Positions 52,059 through 58,956 of a DNA stretch of 64,000 bases are shown here, piece after piece; within the stretch, counting starts at the first letter, position 1, and each line of letters starts with the position of its first letter. The stretch is from JAPKEZ01 sp047638975 (GTDB taxonomy: Bacteria; Planctomycetota; UBA1135): contig JBLINB010000003.1 in assembly GCA_047638975.1 (NCBI GenBank), positions 23,251 through 87,250 on the forward strand, written 5' to 3'. Position numbers and translations under genes: made by a program. The notes beneath the pieces were generated by a model. It searched no databases. It was not told the DNA's origin and was given only the letters and a program-made list of their open reading frames with translations.

Positions 52059-52884
52059 CGAATTAATCAGCCTAGCATTGGCCGAAGATTTCGCGCACCA
52101 AGATTCCACATCACTCGCGGTGGTGCCGGTTGCGGCACAATGTCAAGCAAAGATGGTGGCGCGTGCCGATGGGGTGGTTGCCGGTATCGATTTTGCTGTA
52201 GAAGCTTTTAAGCAGTGTGATTCTAAAGCAGTGATCCAAAGCTTAGTTGTTGATGGTCAAAGTGTTGGCGTAGGCGAAACAATGATGATGGTTAGTGGTT
52301 CCGCGCGCGGCATACTTGCAGCCGAGCGTGTAGCGCTTAACTTCTTGCAGCAACTTTCTGGTGTGGCAACAGCGACAGGCTTAGCCGTTGCGGCAGCGAA
52401 TGGCGTTGCAGTGTTAGATACTCGCAAGACGGTTCCAGGCTTGCGCGATGCACAAAAGTATGCCGTGCGCTTGGGCGGTGGGCAAAATCAACGCCGCGAC
52501 TTATGCGATGAGCTACTCCTTAAAGAAAATCATTTTGCGTTGTCTGGTTTAGATTATGCGGCAACGGTTAAGAAAGCTGTGGCCGCCGCCAATGGCAAAG
52601 TGGTTGGCATCGAGGCCGAAACGATCGAACAAGCGCAGCAAGCACTCAAGCATGGCGCTAACTATGTCTTGCTCGACAACTTTCACGGCGTACATTTAGT
52701 TGCAGCCGTCCGCGTTTTGCGTAAAGAATTCCCTAAAGCCACTCTTGAAGCCAGTGGCGGCTATACCCTAGAAACATTGCCGGCTTTGGCTGATGCCGGC
52801 GTCGATCGCGTTTCGATGGGGGCATTAACTCATTCTGCCTCTGCTCTCGACGTGTCACTACTTCTTAATCCTACAGATGACTGA
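52024..52884 (+). CDS. nadC: Nicotinate-nucleotide pyrophosphorylase (carboxylating)
   Basis: 286 residues from the ATG at 52024; one two codons earlier (52018) is equally possible. It converts quinolinate and PRPP to nicotinate mononucleotide in de novo NAD synthesis. Signatures: AERVALNFLQQLSGVATAT, DTRKTVPGLRDAQKYAVRLG, GGGQNQRRDLCDELLLKENH and LEASGGYTLETLPALADAGV. Here NQRRDL replaces the common NHRxGL. Overlaps purB by 8 bases. Confidence 0.96.
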   Translation: MSLAKPTPAQISELISLALAEDFAHQDSTSLAVVPVAAQCQAKMVARADGVVAGIDFAVEAFKQCDSKAVIQSLVVDGQSVGVGETMMMVSGSARGILAAERVALNFLQQLSGVATATGLAVAAANGVAVLDTRKTVPGLRDAQKYAVRLGGGQNQRRDLCDELLLKENHFALSGLDYAATVKKAVAAANGKVVGIEAETIEQAQQALKHGANYVLLDNFHGVHLVAAVRVLRKEFPKATLEASGGYTLETLPALADAGVDRVSMGALTHSASALDVSLLLNPTDD

Positions 52885-54316
52885 TACTCACGATACCTAT
52901 TCTTCTCCGTTGGCGACGCGTTACGCAAGCCCGGCGATGCAACAAACTTTTTCTTACCGCTCGCGCTCTTTAATATGGCGCGACCTATGGATTGCCCTTG
53001 CTGAATCGTCTGCGAATTTGGGCTTAGATATTAGCGACGAGCAAATAGCCGATTTGAAAAAGCACCGCAGCGACATCGATTTCGACCGCGTGGCAGTGCT
53101 CGAACGCGAATTACGTCACGACGTGATGGCGCACGTGCATGCTTATGGTGAAAAAGCGACTAAGGCGATGCCTATCATCCACCTTGGCGCAACTTCTTGC
53201 TACGTCGCCGACGGCGCTGATCTGGTTTGCATGCAGCGCGGCTTACGTTTGGTCCGTGCGCGCTTATTGGGTGTTATCCGCTCGTTGCGCGAGTTTTGCC
53301 TTGAGCAAGCCGAGTTGCCGATTCTAGGCTTCACACATTTTCAACCGGCACAGCCAACGACCTTGGGTAAGCGCGCAGCATTGTGGCTGCAAGACTTTTT
53401 GCTCGACCTCGAAAACGTTGAAGACGCACTCGAAAGGCTGCCGTTTCGCGGAGTAAAAGGTACTACTGGTACTCAGGCCTCTTTTTTCCAGTTGTTCAAT
53501 GGCGACCACGCCAAAGTGCGCAAGCTAGATGAAGAGATCACACAAAGCATGGGCTTCAAACGCTCCGTTGCAGTGTGTGGCCAAACTTATCCGCGTAAAT
53601 GGGATGGGGTCGTGCTGGGTGCTATTTCAGCGATTGGAGCTTCCGCAGCAAAGTTTGCCGGAGACATCCGCTTGATGGCGCATCGTCGCGAACTCGAAGA
53701 GCCCTTCGGCGCCAAACAAATCGGCTCGTCGGCAATGCCCTATAAGCGCAATCCGATGCGCTGTGAACGGATCGGCGCGCTGTCACGCTACTTGCTTAAC
53801 CTGGCGCCTAATGCATTAGAGACGGCATCCCACCAATGGCTCGAGCGCACACTCGATGACTCGGCTAACCGTCGCATCGTGATTCCCGAATCCTTCCTGG
53901 CGGTTGATGCCATACTCTTGTTAGTGCAAGATGTTTCAAGCGGCTTGGTCCCTTACCCGCGGGTGATTGAACAGCAGCTGGCAAATGAATTACCTTTCAT
54001 GGCTACCGAAACCATCTTGATGGCTTGTGTGCAGAAGGGCGGCGACCGTCAAGAGTTGCATGAAGCCATTCGCGTGCATTCGCACAAGGCGGCTTATCGC
54101 TTGAAGGCCGAAGACGGTGTGAATGATTTACTCGAGCGCATCAAGGGCGATCCGGCCTTTGCAGCAATTGTCGATCATTTAGACGAGCTGCTCGACCCAA
54201 GCCGTTTTGTAGGTCGCGCTCCTAGTCAGGTGCGTGAGTTCATGCACGAAGTCGTTGATCCGGTGCTTGAAGCGCGTCGCGACGTTAAAGTGCCCGACGG
54301 CGAAATCAACGTTTAG
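52877..54316 (+). CDS. purB: Adenylosuccinate lyase
   Basis: 479 residues. It removes fumarate from SAICAR and adenylosuccinate in purine synthesis. The superfamily signature GSSAMPYKRNPMRCERIG, MPIIHLGATSCYVADGAD with the catalytic His region, and LGFTHFQPAQPTTLGKR are present. Of the two common PurB lineages it looks like the animal/Planctomycetota-type with an RDLWIALAES start. A strong bidirectional terminator follows. Confidence 0.96.
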   Translation: MTDTHDTYSSPLATRYASPAMQQTFSYRSRSLIWRDLWIALAESSANLGLDISDEQIADLKKHRSDIDFDRVAVLERELRHDVMAHVHAYGEKATKAMPIIHLGATSCYVADGADLVCMQRGLRLVRARLLGVIRSLREFCLEQAELPILGFTHFQPAQPTTLGKRAALWLQDFLLDLENVEDALERLPFRGVKGTTGTQASFFQLFNGDHAKVRKLDEEITQSMGFKRSVAVCGQTYPRKWDGVVLGAISAIGASAAKFAGDIRLMAHRRELEEPFGAKQIGSSAMPYKRNPMRCERIGALSRYLLNLAPNALETASHQWLERTLDDSANRRIVIPESFLAVDAILLLVQDVSSGLVPYPRVIEQQLANELPFMATETILMACVQKGGDRQELHEAIRVHSHKAAYRLKAEDGVNDLLERIKGDPAFAAIVDHLDELLDPSRFVGRAPSQVREFMHEVVDPVLEARRDVKVPDGEINV

Positions 54317-54334
54317 CATTTGAAAAGACAAATG

Positions 54335-54369
54335 AAAAAACCCGCCATCGTAATGATGGCGGGTTTTTT
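54335..54369 (+). terminator. Bidirectional intrinsic terminator between purB and the Cys-rich gene
   Basis: AAAAAA-CCCGCCATC (54335-54349), loop of 5, GATGGCGGG-TTTTTT (54355-54369). The stem is GC-rich and has T runs on both strands, so it ends purB and the convergent cysteine-rich lipoprotein gene. Confidence 0.93.
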
Positions 54370-54390
54370 ATTTATAGAAAGTAATACGAA

Positions 54391-54909
54391 TTACGCTTCG
54401 CAGCCACCTTTGTCTTCGCAGCCACCTTTGTCACAGCAGGCTTTAGCCATTTCTGAACATTCAGCTTCGCCTTCCATCTTTGAAGCACGCATCTCTGCGC
54501 ACTGCTCAGGCGTCATAGAAGCTTTTGCACAAGCTTTGCCACAGCAAGCTTTGGCTCTTTTCTCACAGCAAGCCTTGGCTCTTTTCTCACAGCAGGCTTT
54601 GGCTCTTTTGTCACAGCAGGCTTTGGCTCTTTTGTCACAGCAAGCTGTGGCTCTTTTCTCACAGCAGGCTTTGGCTCTTTTGTCACAGCAAGCTCTGGCC
54701 ATGGCTTCAGTTGAACAAGAAGAAGCTTTAGAATCACATGCTGCCTTCATTGGGCAGTTGTCATCTTTGCTGCAATCACTAGCCATTTGGCAAGTGTCAC
54801 CAGAACAGTCAGACTGAGCTGTGGCCACGATGTTGCCATCAGCGTCGTATTTGTTTGGTGCTTGACATGCGCCAAGTACCAAGAGGAGAGGGAGGAAGTA
54901 ACGGATCAT
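54391..54909 (-). CDS. Cysteine-rich repeat lipoprotein, possible metal/metalloid binding
   Basis: 172 residues. A lipoprotein signal (FLPLLLVLGACQAP, lipobox Cys at 15) is followed by a Ser/Asp/Cys-rich region and then an eight-residue repeat, RAKACCEK or RAKACCDK, about seven times (about residues 68-123). The C-terminus has CCDKGGC and DKGGC. There are 28 cysteines, half as CC pairs. The repeat resembles a metallothionein-like binder, and thiol-rich binding of arsenic or soft metals is inferred in view of the arsenosugar locus. No known family is assigned. The antisense frame over the repeat is open but lacks a start or signal. Confidence 0.8.
   Translation of the reverse strand: MIRYFLPLLLVLGACQAPNKYDADGNIVATAQSDCSGDTCQMASDCSKDDNCPMKAACDSKASSCSTEAMARACCDKRAKACCEKRATACCDKRAKACCDKRAKACCEKRAKACCEKRAKACCGKACAKASMTPEQCAEMRASKMEGEAECSEMAKACCDKGGCEDKGGCEA
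54541..54708. repeat. 24-bp tandem repeat (about seven units)
   Basis: Units beginning ACAGCAAGC or ACAGCAGGC on the plus strand start every 24 bases at 54541, 54565, 54589, 54613, 54637, 54661 and 54685. The last is diverged. They encode the eight-residue CC repeat of the minus-strand lipoprotein, so the length may vary by slippage or recombination. Confidence 0.92.
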
Positions 54910-54971
54910 AATTTCAATTGTTATTTTTGGTAGTGGTTTACAGTAGGTAAACCGTATTAGGGCCTCGTATT

Positions 54972-55203
54972 TTAGCGACGCTCTAGTAGTTGGGCGAGCA
55001 TTGCTTCGATGTTGTCTAGACGACTCTCTAGTGCGTCAAGACGCTGTACACCTGTAGGTGCCGTTCTGACGCGCATCTCGCGTTGCTGGGTGCTTACCGA
55101 ACAACATCACTTTTTGAGAGTTGTTAATGGAGCCTTCAACGTGCGGCATAACTTCGGCAAGACGACCTTCTGCCATCTTAAGCGTATGTGATTCTAAGGA
55201 CAA
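54972..55203 (-). pseudogene. Frameshifted or broken small coding region
   Basis: Two minus-strand frames join into one plausible protein only with a one-base shift. The upstream frame (TTG at 55203 or ATG at 55176) encodes MAEGRLAEVMPHVEG then NNSQKVMLFGKHPATR. The downstream frame encodes MRVRTAPTG then QRLDALESRLDNIEAMLAQL, a coiled coil, ending at 54972. Codon choice looks coding-like in both halves. The join lies around 55060-55110. It may be a pseudogene, a sequencing indel, or programmed frameshifting, and no family is recognised. Nothing else is visible in 54910-55305 apart from the ribosome binding site of the next gene. Confidence 0.35.
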
Positions 55204-55305
55204 GGGCTGAGGTTAAGATCATGATGTTTCTTTAGTAATGTATTGTAAATTTTTGGAGGGATTAATAAAGCATTCGTATAAGAAACGCCCGCATTAGGTG
55301 GAAAT

Positions 55306-56343
55306 ATGCTATTTTTACCCCCTGTGAGTCGCCCCGACCTAGAAACCTTCGCTAGCATCTTGCCCAAATCGGGCAAAATTCTGTTGTGTACCCACCGCCA
55401 TCCCGACCCTGATGGCTTGGGGGCGCTTGTTGGCATAGGCCATCTGCTCAAGCAAAAATTCGGCATCGATAGCGATTTAGTGCTTGAAGGCCGCATCCGC
55501 CGCGCCGAAAACATCACCATGCGCGATCTGCTAAACATCGAGGCTATGCCGAAGGGCAGTGTCGAGCCAGCAGATTATGCCGGACTGATTGTCGTTGATT
55601 CGCAGCCGTGCTTTAGCCACACGCACCCTCCAGAGGGCATTCCGCTGTTGGCGGTTTTCGACCACCACGATGGTATAGCCGGCGAGCAAGACCAAGAGAT
55701 CCCTTTTGAATGGGTAGACTCTTCCTTTGGCGCGACCTCGACAATGGTTTACGAATTGCTGTGCCATTACGACGTTAAGGCCGATAAGCGCACATCGACG
55801 GCATTGTTTTGCGGCGTGCGCTACGACACCAATAACTTATTGCGCGGCGCCACAGCTGCAGACGAACGCGCGTTTCGGACTTTAGAATTAAACGCCGATC
55901 GACAAATTATGGGCGCCATTGATCAGCCAGCTTTAAGCCGCGAATACTTTCAGCAAATGCATCGCGGCATCAATTCTTGCAAAGATTACGGCACCTTGTT
56001 ACTCACACTTATGGACGACGTCCTTAGCCCCGAGAGTGTTGCTGAAATTGCCGACTGGTTCTTGAGGCTCGAAGGGCAGCAGTGGTCGCTAGCGGGTGGC
56101 GCATGTGACGGACGTTATCAAATATCGCTACGTTGCGATATGCCAGGCGCAGATGCCTATCCGGCATTACGCTACATCTTAGGCGATAAAGGCGCCTGCG
56201 GTGGCCACGGACGTATGGCCGGTGGTCAAATTGAGCTTGACGAAATGACTGTTGCCGAGGTGAAAAGGCATATCGAAAGTCGCGCCCTTGATTTTTTGTC
56301 GCTAACAGGTGTCGAGCCGTCTAGTCTTTCAGCTAAAGATTAG
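55306..56343 (+). CDS. DHH/DHHA1 phosphoesterase (NrnA-like nanoRNase / pAp phosphatase)
   Basis: 345 residues, with AGGTGG just before the ATG. The DHH core has LLCTHRHPDPDGLGALVGIG, LIVVDSQPCF and LLAVFDHHDGIAG (the DHH metal motif), and the DHHA1 part ends in GACGGHGRMAGGQIEL. It would degrade short oligoribonucleotides or 3'-phosphoadenosine-5'-phosphate in the cytoplasm. The central insert (about 150-230) is typical for the family. Confidence 0.9.
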   Translation: MLFLPPVSRPDLETFASILPKSGKILLCTHRHPDPDGLGALVGIGHLLKQKFGIDSDLVLEGRIRRAENITMRDLLNIEAMPKGSVEPADYAGLIVVDSQPCFSHTHPPEGIPLLAVFDHHDGIAGEQDQEIPFEWVDSSFGATSTMVYELLCHYDVKADKRTSTALFCGVRYDTNNLLRGATAADERAFRTLELNADRQIMGAIDQPALSREYFQQMHRGINSCKDYGTLLLTLMDDVLSPESVAEIADWFLRLEGQQWSLAGGACDGRYQISLRCDMPGADAYPALRYILGDKGACGGHGRMAGGQIELDEMTVAEVKRHIESRALDFLSLTGVEPSSLSAKD

Positions 56344-56360
56344 GTATTCGTTAAAAAGAA

Positions 56361-56389
56361 TTGACAAGATGCGGTCTGCAGGGTATCTT
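56361..56389 (+). promoter_or_regulatory. Sigma-70-type promoter of tRNA-Gly
   Basis: A perfect -35 TTGACA (56361-56366), 17-bp spacer, then TATCTT (56384-56389) places the start point a few bases upstream of the tRNA. Confidence 0.8.
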
Positions 56390-56404
56390 TTTGCCCCTAA
56401 CGAC

Positions 56405-56479
56405 GCGGCCGTAGCTCAGTGGTAGAGCTCTACCTTGCCAAGGTAGTTGTCGACGGTTCGAATCCGTTCGGCCGCTCCA
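56405..56479 (+). tRNA. tRNA-Gly (anticodon GCC)
   Basis: 75 nt with a full cloverleaf: acceptor GCGGCCG/CGGCCGC, D-stem GCTC/GAGC, anticodon stem CTACC/GGTAG around TTGCCAA (anticodon GCC), T-arm GACGG-TTCGAAT-CCGTT with one G-T pair, and encoded CCA. Flanked by its own promoter and terminator. Confidence 0.97.
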
Positions 56480-56486
56480 AAACACT

Positions 56487-56523
56487 AAATCACAGCTTGA
56501 TGCGTCAAGCTGTGATTTTTTTG
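56487..56523 (+). terminator. Intrinsic terminator of tRNA-Gly
   Basis: A 14-bp perfect stem (AAATCACAGCTTGA with TCAAGCTGTGATTT, loop TGCG) at 56487-56518 is followed by a T run. It ends just before the stop of the convergent minus-strand gene and may serve it less efficiently. Confidence 0.92.
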
Positions 56524-56524
56524 T

Positions 56525-56965
56525 TTATAGGCTATAAATGCGGTACGAAAGGATTACTGCATTGGCGCCACTAGGGTTTCTGGCCTCGAGAGTGAAGCCC
56601 CCAGTTATTGCCATGCCCTGCGCACCATCGGCGACTAAATCTTTAGCCGTAAGGGGATTACCGTAACGACGTTTGCCCTCGCGCTGTATGTAGAATTCAA
56701 GTGCGCCAGATTTGTTGTTGGCATCGTAATAGCCCATAGATGTATTTTTTGCATGCTCATTAATAGAGTCAATGCGTTCGATAACAATAAAAGTACCTTC
56801 GTCGGGAGTCAGCAACTCGTAGTAATTATTGACGAATTTGAGGTCTATTACTGCGACGGACAGTTGGCCTGACTGTGCCATCGGGCCGGAATTTGAGGCG
56901 ACATAATTGAGCCCCAAGATTAAAGATAAACAAATGGCGAGTATTCTCATGCCATACCTTAGCAT
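56525..56965 (-). CDS. Exported protein of unknown function
   Basis: 146 residues from the first ATG. The second ATG at 56950 has AAGG at a good distance and is equally likely. A signal peptide (LAICLSLILGLNYVAS) precedes a small beta-rich domain: VAVIDLKFVNNYYELLTP, ALEFYIQREGKRRYGNPLTA and GGFTLEARNPSGANAVILSY. No family is recognised. A perfect 12-bp hairpin overlaps its start region, so translation may be controlled. Confidence 0.6.
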   Translation of the reverse strand: MLRYGMRILAICLSLILGLNYVASNSGPMAQSGQLSVAVIDLKFVNNYYELLTPDEGTFIVIERIDSINEHAKNTSMGYYDANNKSGALEFYIQREGKRRYGNPLTAKDLVADGAQGMAITGGFTLEARNPSGANAVILSYRIYSL

Positions 56966-56975
56966 GGCATGAGAA
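56944..56975 (-). promoter_or_regulatory. Perfect 12-bp hairpin covering the start region of the exported protein gene
   Basis: TTCTCATGCCAT (56944-56955) and ATGGCATGAGAA (56964-56975) flank an 8-nt loop that contains the AAGG on the minus strand. Both candidate start codons lie in the arms or at the loop edge. No T run follows, so it is not a simple terminator of the ferredoxin gene just upstream. It could hide the ribosome binding site. Confidence 0.55.
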
Positions 56976-56980
56976 ACAGA

Positions 56981-57241
56981 TTACACTTCGGCAGACAAAT
57001 CTGCATTAGCCTGCAAGAAAGGCCCCCAGTTTGCTGGTAGGTCTTCTTCAGGGTAAATGGCCTCTACGGGGCATTCTGGCTCGCAGGCGCCACAATCGAT
57101 GCATTCATCAGGATGGATGAACATTGGCAGATCAAGCGTGCCTGGCTGTGGTTCGGATTCGTAAATGCATTCAACAGGGCAGACATCTACACAGGCAGTG
57201 TCTTTAGTGCTTACGCAAGGTTCGGCGATGACGTATGTCAT
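56981..57241 (-). CDS. fdxA: Seven-iron ferredoxin ([3Fe-4S]/[4Fe-4S], FdxA-like)
   Basis: 86 residues. The first cluster site is C9-x7-C17-x3-C21-P with C25, the spacing of 7Fe ferredoxins. The second is CIDCGACEPECP (C47, C50, C53, C57). A small soluble electron carrier. Single gene, followed 15 bases later by the exported protein gene and divergent from plsY. Confidence 0.93.
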   Translation of the reverse strand: MTYVIAEPCVSTKDTACVDVCPVECIYESEPQPGTLDLPMFIHPDECIDCGACEPECPVEAIYPEEDLPANWGPFLQANADLSAEV

Positions 57242-57358
57242 GATTCTATGTTTGAGTTAAGGATGGGGGGGAGCCCCGCGCCTTAGCATACACTATTAAT
57301 GATATGTTTCAAGACTTAGTATTTAGTAAATAGATGCGCTATTCTGTTGACAGCAAAA

Positions 57359-57958
57359 ATGAATACCTCCTACTTGTTAAGCGCCGTTTCAGGATATCTC
57401 ATCGGTTCAATTTCTTTTGCTTTGCTGTTAGCAAAGTTCAAGGGTGTTGATTTGCGTGAGTTTGGCAGCGGCAATTTAGGGGCAACTAACGCCGGACGTG
57501 CACTAGGCAAAAAGTTCGGAATTGTGGTTTATTGGTTAGACATGATTAAGGGCGCACTCCCGGTGTTGTTGGCCAGAATCATTTTTGACGAGGACATCAA
57601 CGTTGCAGTGTTGGTTGGCGCCGGCGCTTACCTTGGTCACATTTGGCCGTTGTATTTGAAGTTTCGTGGCGGCAAGGGCGTGGCGACATTGTCAGGAGTA
57701 CTGCTGGTCTTGGCACCCGCGCCGACTCTGATTGCCGGTATCGCATTCTTCGCTATAGTGTATCTTAGTGGAATGATGTCAGTCGGCTCGCTTGCACTTG
57801 GTGCGGCTTTGCCATTAAGCCTATTTAGCTACCCCGGAGTAGCAGACTCGATTAAATACTTTTCATTATTCGCAGGTTTGTTTTTATATATCACTCATCG
57901 TAGTAACATCATGCGTTTATTGCGCGGCGAAGAATCATCCATTAAAAAGAAAAAATGA
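57359..57958 (+). CDS. plsY: Acyl-phosphate:glycerol-3-phosphate acyltransferase
   Basis: 199 residues from the ATG at 57359; an in-frame TTG four codons earlier is possible. An integral membrane enzyme that acylates glycerol-3-phosphate with acyl-phosphate to lysophosphatidate. Motifs: GYLIGSISFALLLAKFKGVD, REFGSGNLGATNAGRALGKK, and LGHIWPLYLKFRGGKGVAT, the three conserved PlsY loops. It overlaps gpsA by 4 bases, so product and substrate makers are coupled. Confidence 0.95.
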   Translation: MNTSYLLSAVSGYLIGSISFALLLAKFKGVDLREFGSGNLGATNAGRALGKKFGIVVYWLDMIKGALPVLLARIIFDEDINVAVLVGAGAYLGHIWPLYLKFRGGKGVATLSGVLLVLAPAPTLIAGIAFFAIVYLSGMMSVGSLALGAALPLSLFSYPGVADSIKYFSLFAGLFLYITHRSNIMRLLRGEESSIKKKK

Positions 57959-58956
57959 CACAACAAGCAAGTTTAGTTCTAGGTGACGGTGGATGGGCTC
58001 TGGCCATCGCTTTATGTCTGCACCGCGCTGGCCGCAAAGTACACGTCTGGGGATTTGACGCCGAGTACACTGCCGAGGTTGCAGCATCGCGCGATAATTC
58101 ACGTTACTTAACTGGCGTTGAAATACCAAGTGACATTTTATGGACGTCAGATATCGATGCGGCATTAGAGAATGTCGATGAAGTTTATAGTGTCATTCCG
58201 ACGCAATTTTTGCGTCCATCTCTTGAGCTATTTGGTGATAGGCTAAATGGTCTGCCAGTTTATTCGGCTTCTAAGGGGCTAGAGGTTTCTACTCTCAAGC
58301 GCCCAACGCAAATCTTGGCAGAGTTTTTCGGGGGTAGTGATTCCATAGGCATCGTTAGTGGTCCGTCACATGCCGAAGAAACGGCGCGTGGTTTGGCGAC
58401 CTCAGTGGTGGTGGCTGCGCCAAATGCGGCAATGGCTGAACGGGCGCAGCAGCACTTGTCTTCGGACACTTTCCGGGTTTATACTTCGGATGATTTGATC
58501 GGCGTTGAATTAGGCGGCGCATTGAAAAACATTATCGCCTTAGGTGCGGGCATCGCTGATGGTGTTGGCCTAGGTGACAACGCAAAGGCTGCGTTGGTGT
58601 CGCGCGGTTTAGTCGAAATGGCGCGCTTAGGTACGCATTTCGGTGCACAACGCGAAACGTTTTTTGGTTTGAGTGGTGCCGGTGATTTAATGGTTACTTG
58701 CTACTCGAAGTACTCGCGCAACCGTTCGCTGGGTGAGGCCATCGGCCAAGGAGAAAAGTTGTCTGACATCTTGGCACGTAACGAAAAAGTTGCTGAAGGC
58801 GTATGGACATGCAAAGCAATACACCAGGCGGCAGATAAGATAGGTATTGAGATGCCTATCACCGAACAGATCTATGCGATTTTGTTTGACGAAGTAGATC
58901 CTAAAACAGCGGTCCGTAATTTAATGGGCCGTCCGACTAAATCAGAGGCAGAATAA
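57955..58956 (+). CDS. gpsA: Glycerol-3-phosphate dehydrogenase [NAD(P)+]
   Basis: 333 residues. It supplies glycerol-3-phosphate to PlsY. The catalytic region is complete: VSGPSHAEETARGLATSVVV, YTSDDLIGVELGGALKNIIA (catalytic Lys) and FGLSGAGDLMVTCYSKYSRN. The nucleotide loop LVLGDGGWALAIAL departs from the usual GAGSWGTALA, with Asp in the second and Gly in the fourth loop position, which may be a lineage trait. It overlaps pepF by one base (TAATG). Confidence 0.95.
   Translation: MTQQASLVLGDGGWALAIALCLHRAGRKVHVWGFDAEYTAEVAASRDNSRYLTGVEIPSDILWTSDIDAALENVDEVYSVIPTQFLRPSLELFGDRLNGLPVYSASKGLEVSTLKRPTQILAEFFGGSDSIGIVSGPSHAEETARGLATSVVVAAPNAAMAERAQQHLSSDTFRVYTSDDLIGVELGGALKNIIALGAGIADGVGLGDNAKAALVSRGLVEMARLGTHFGAQRETFFGLSGAGDLMVTCYSKYSRNRSLGEAIGQGEKLSDILARNEKVAEGVWTCKAIHQAADKIGIEMPITEQIYAILFDEVDPKTAVRNLMGRPTKSEAE

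Noticed and set aside
54320..54817. Plus-strand open frame across the Cys-rich repeat (repeated SQQALALF)
   Set aside because: It is antisense to a protein with a clear lipoprotein signal and meaningful Cys repeats, it starts inside the purB terminator, and its open length follows from the 24-bp repeat having no stop in that frame.
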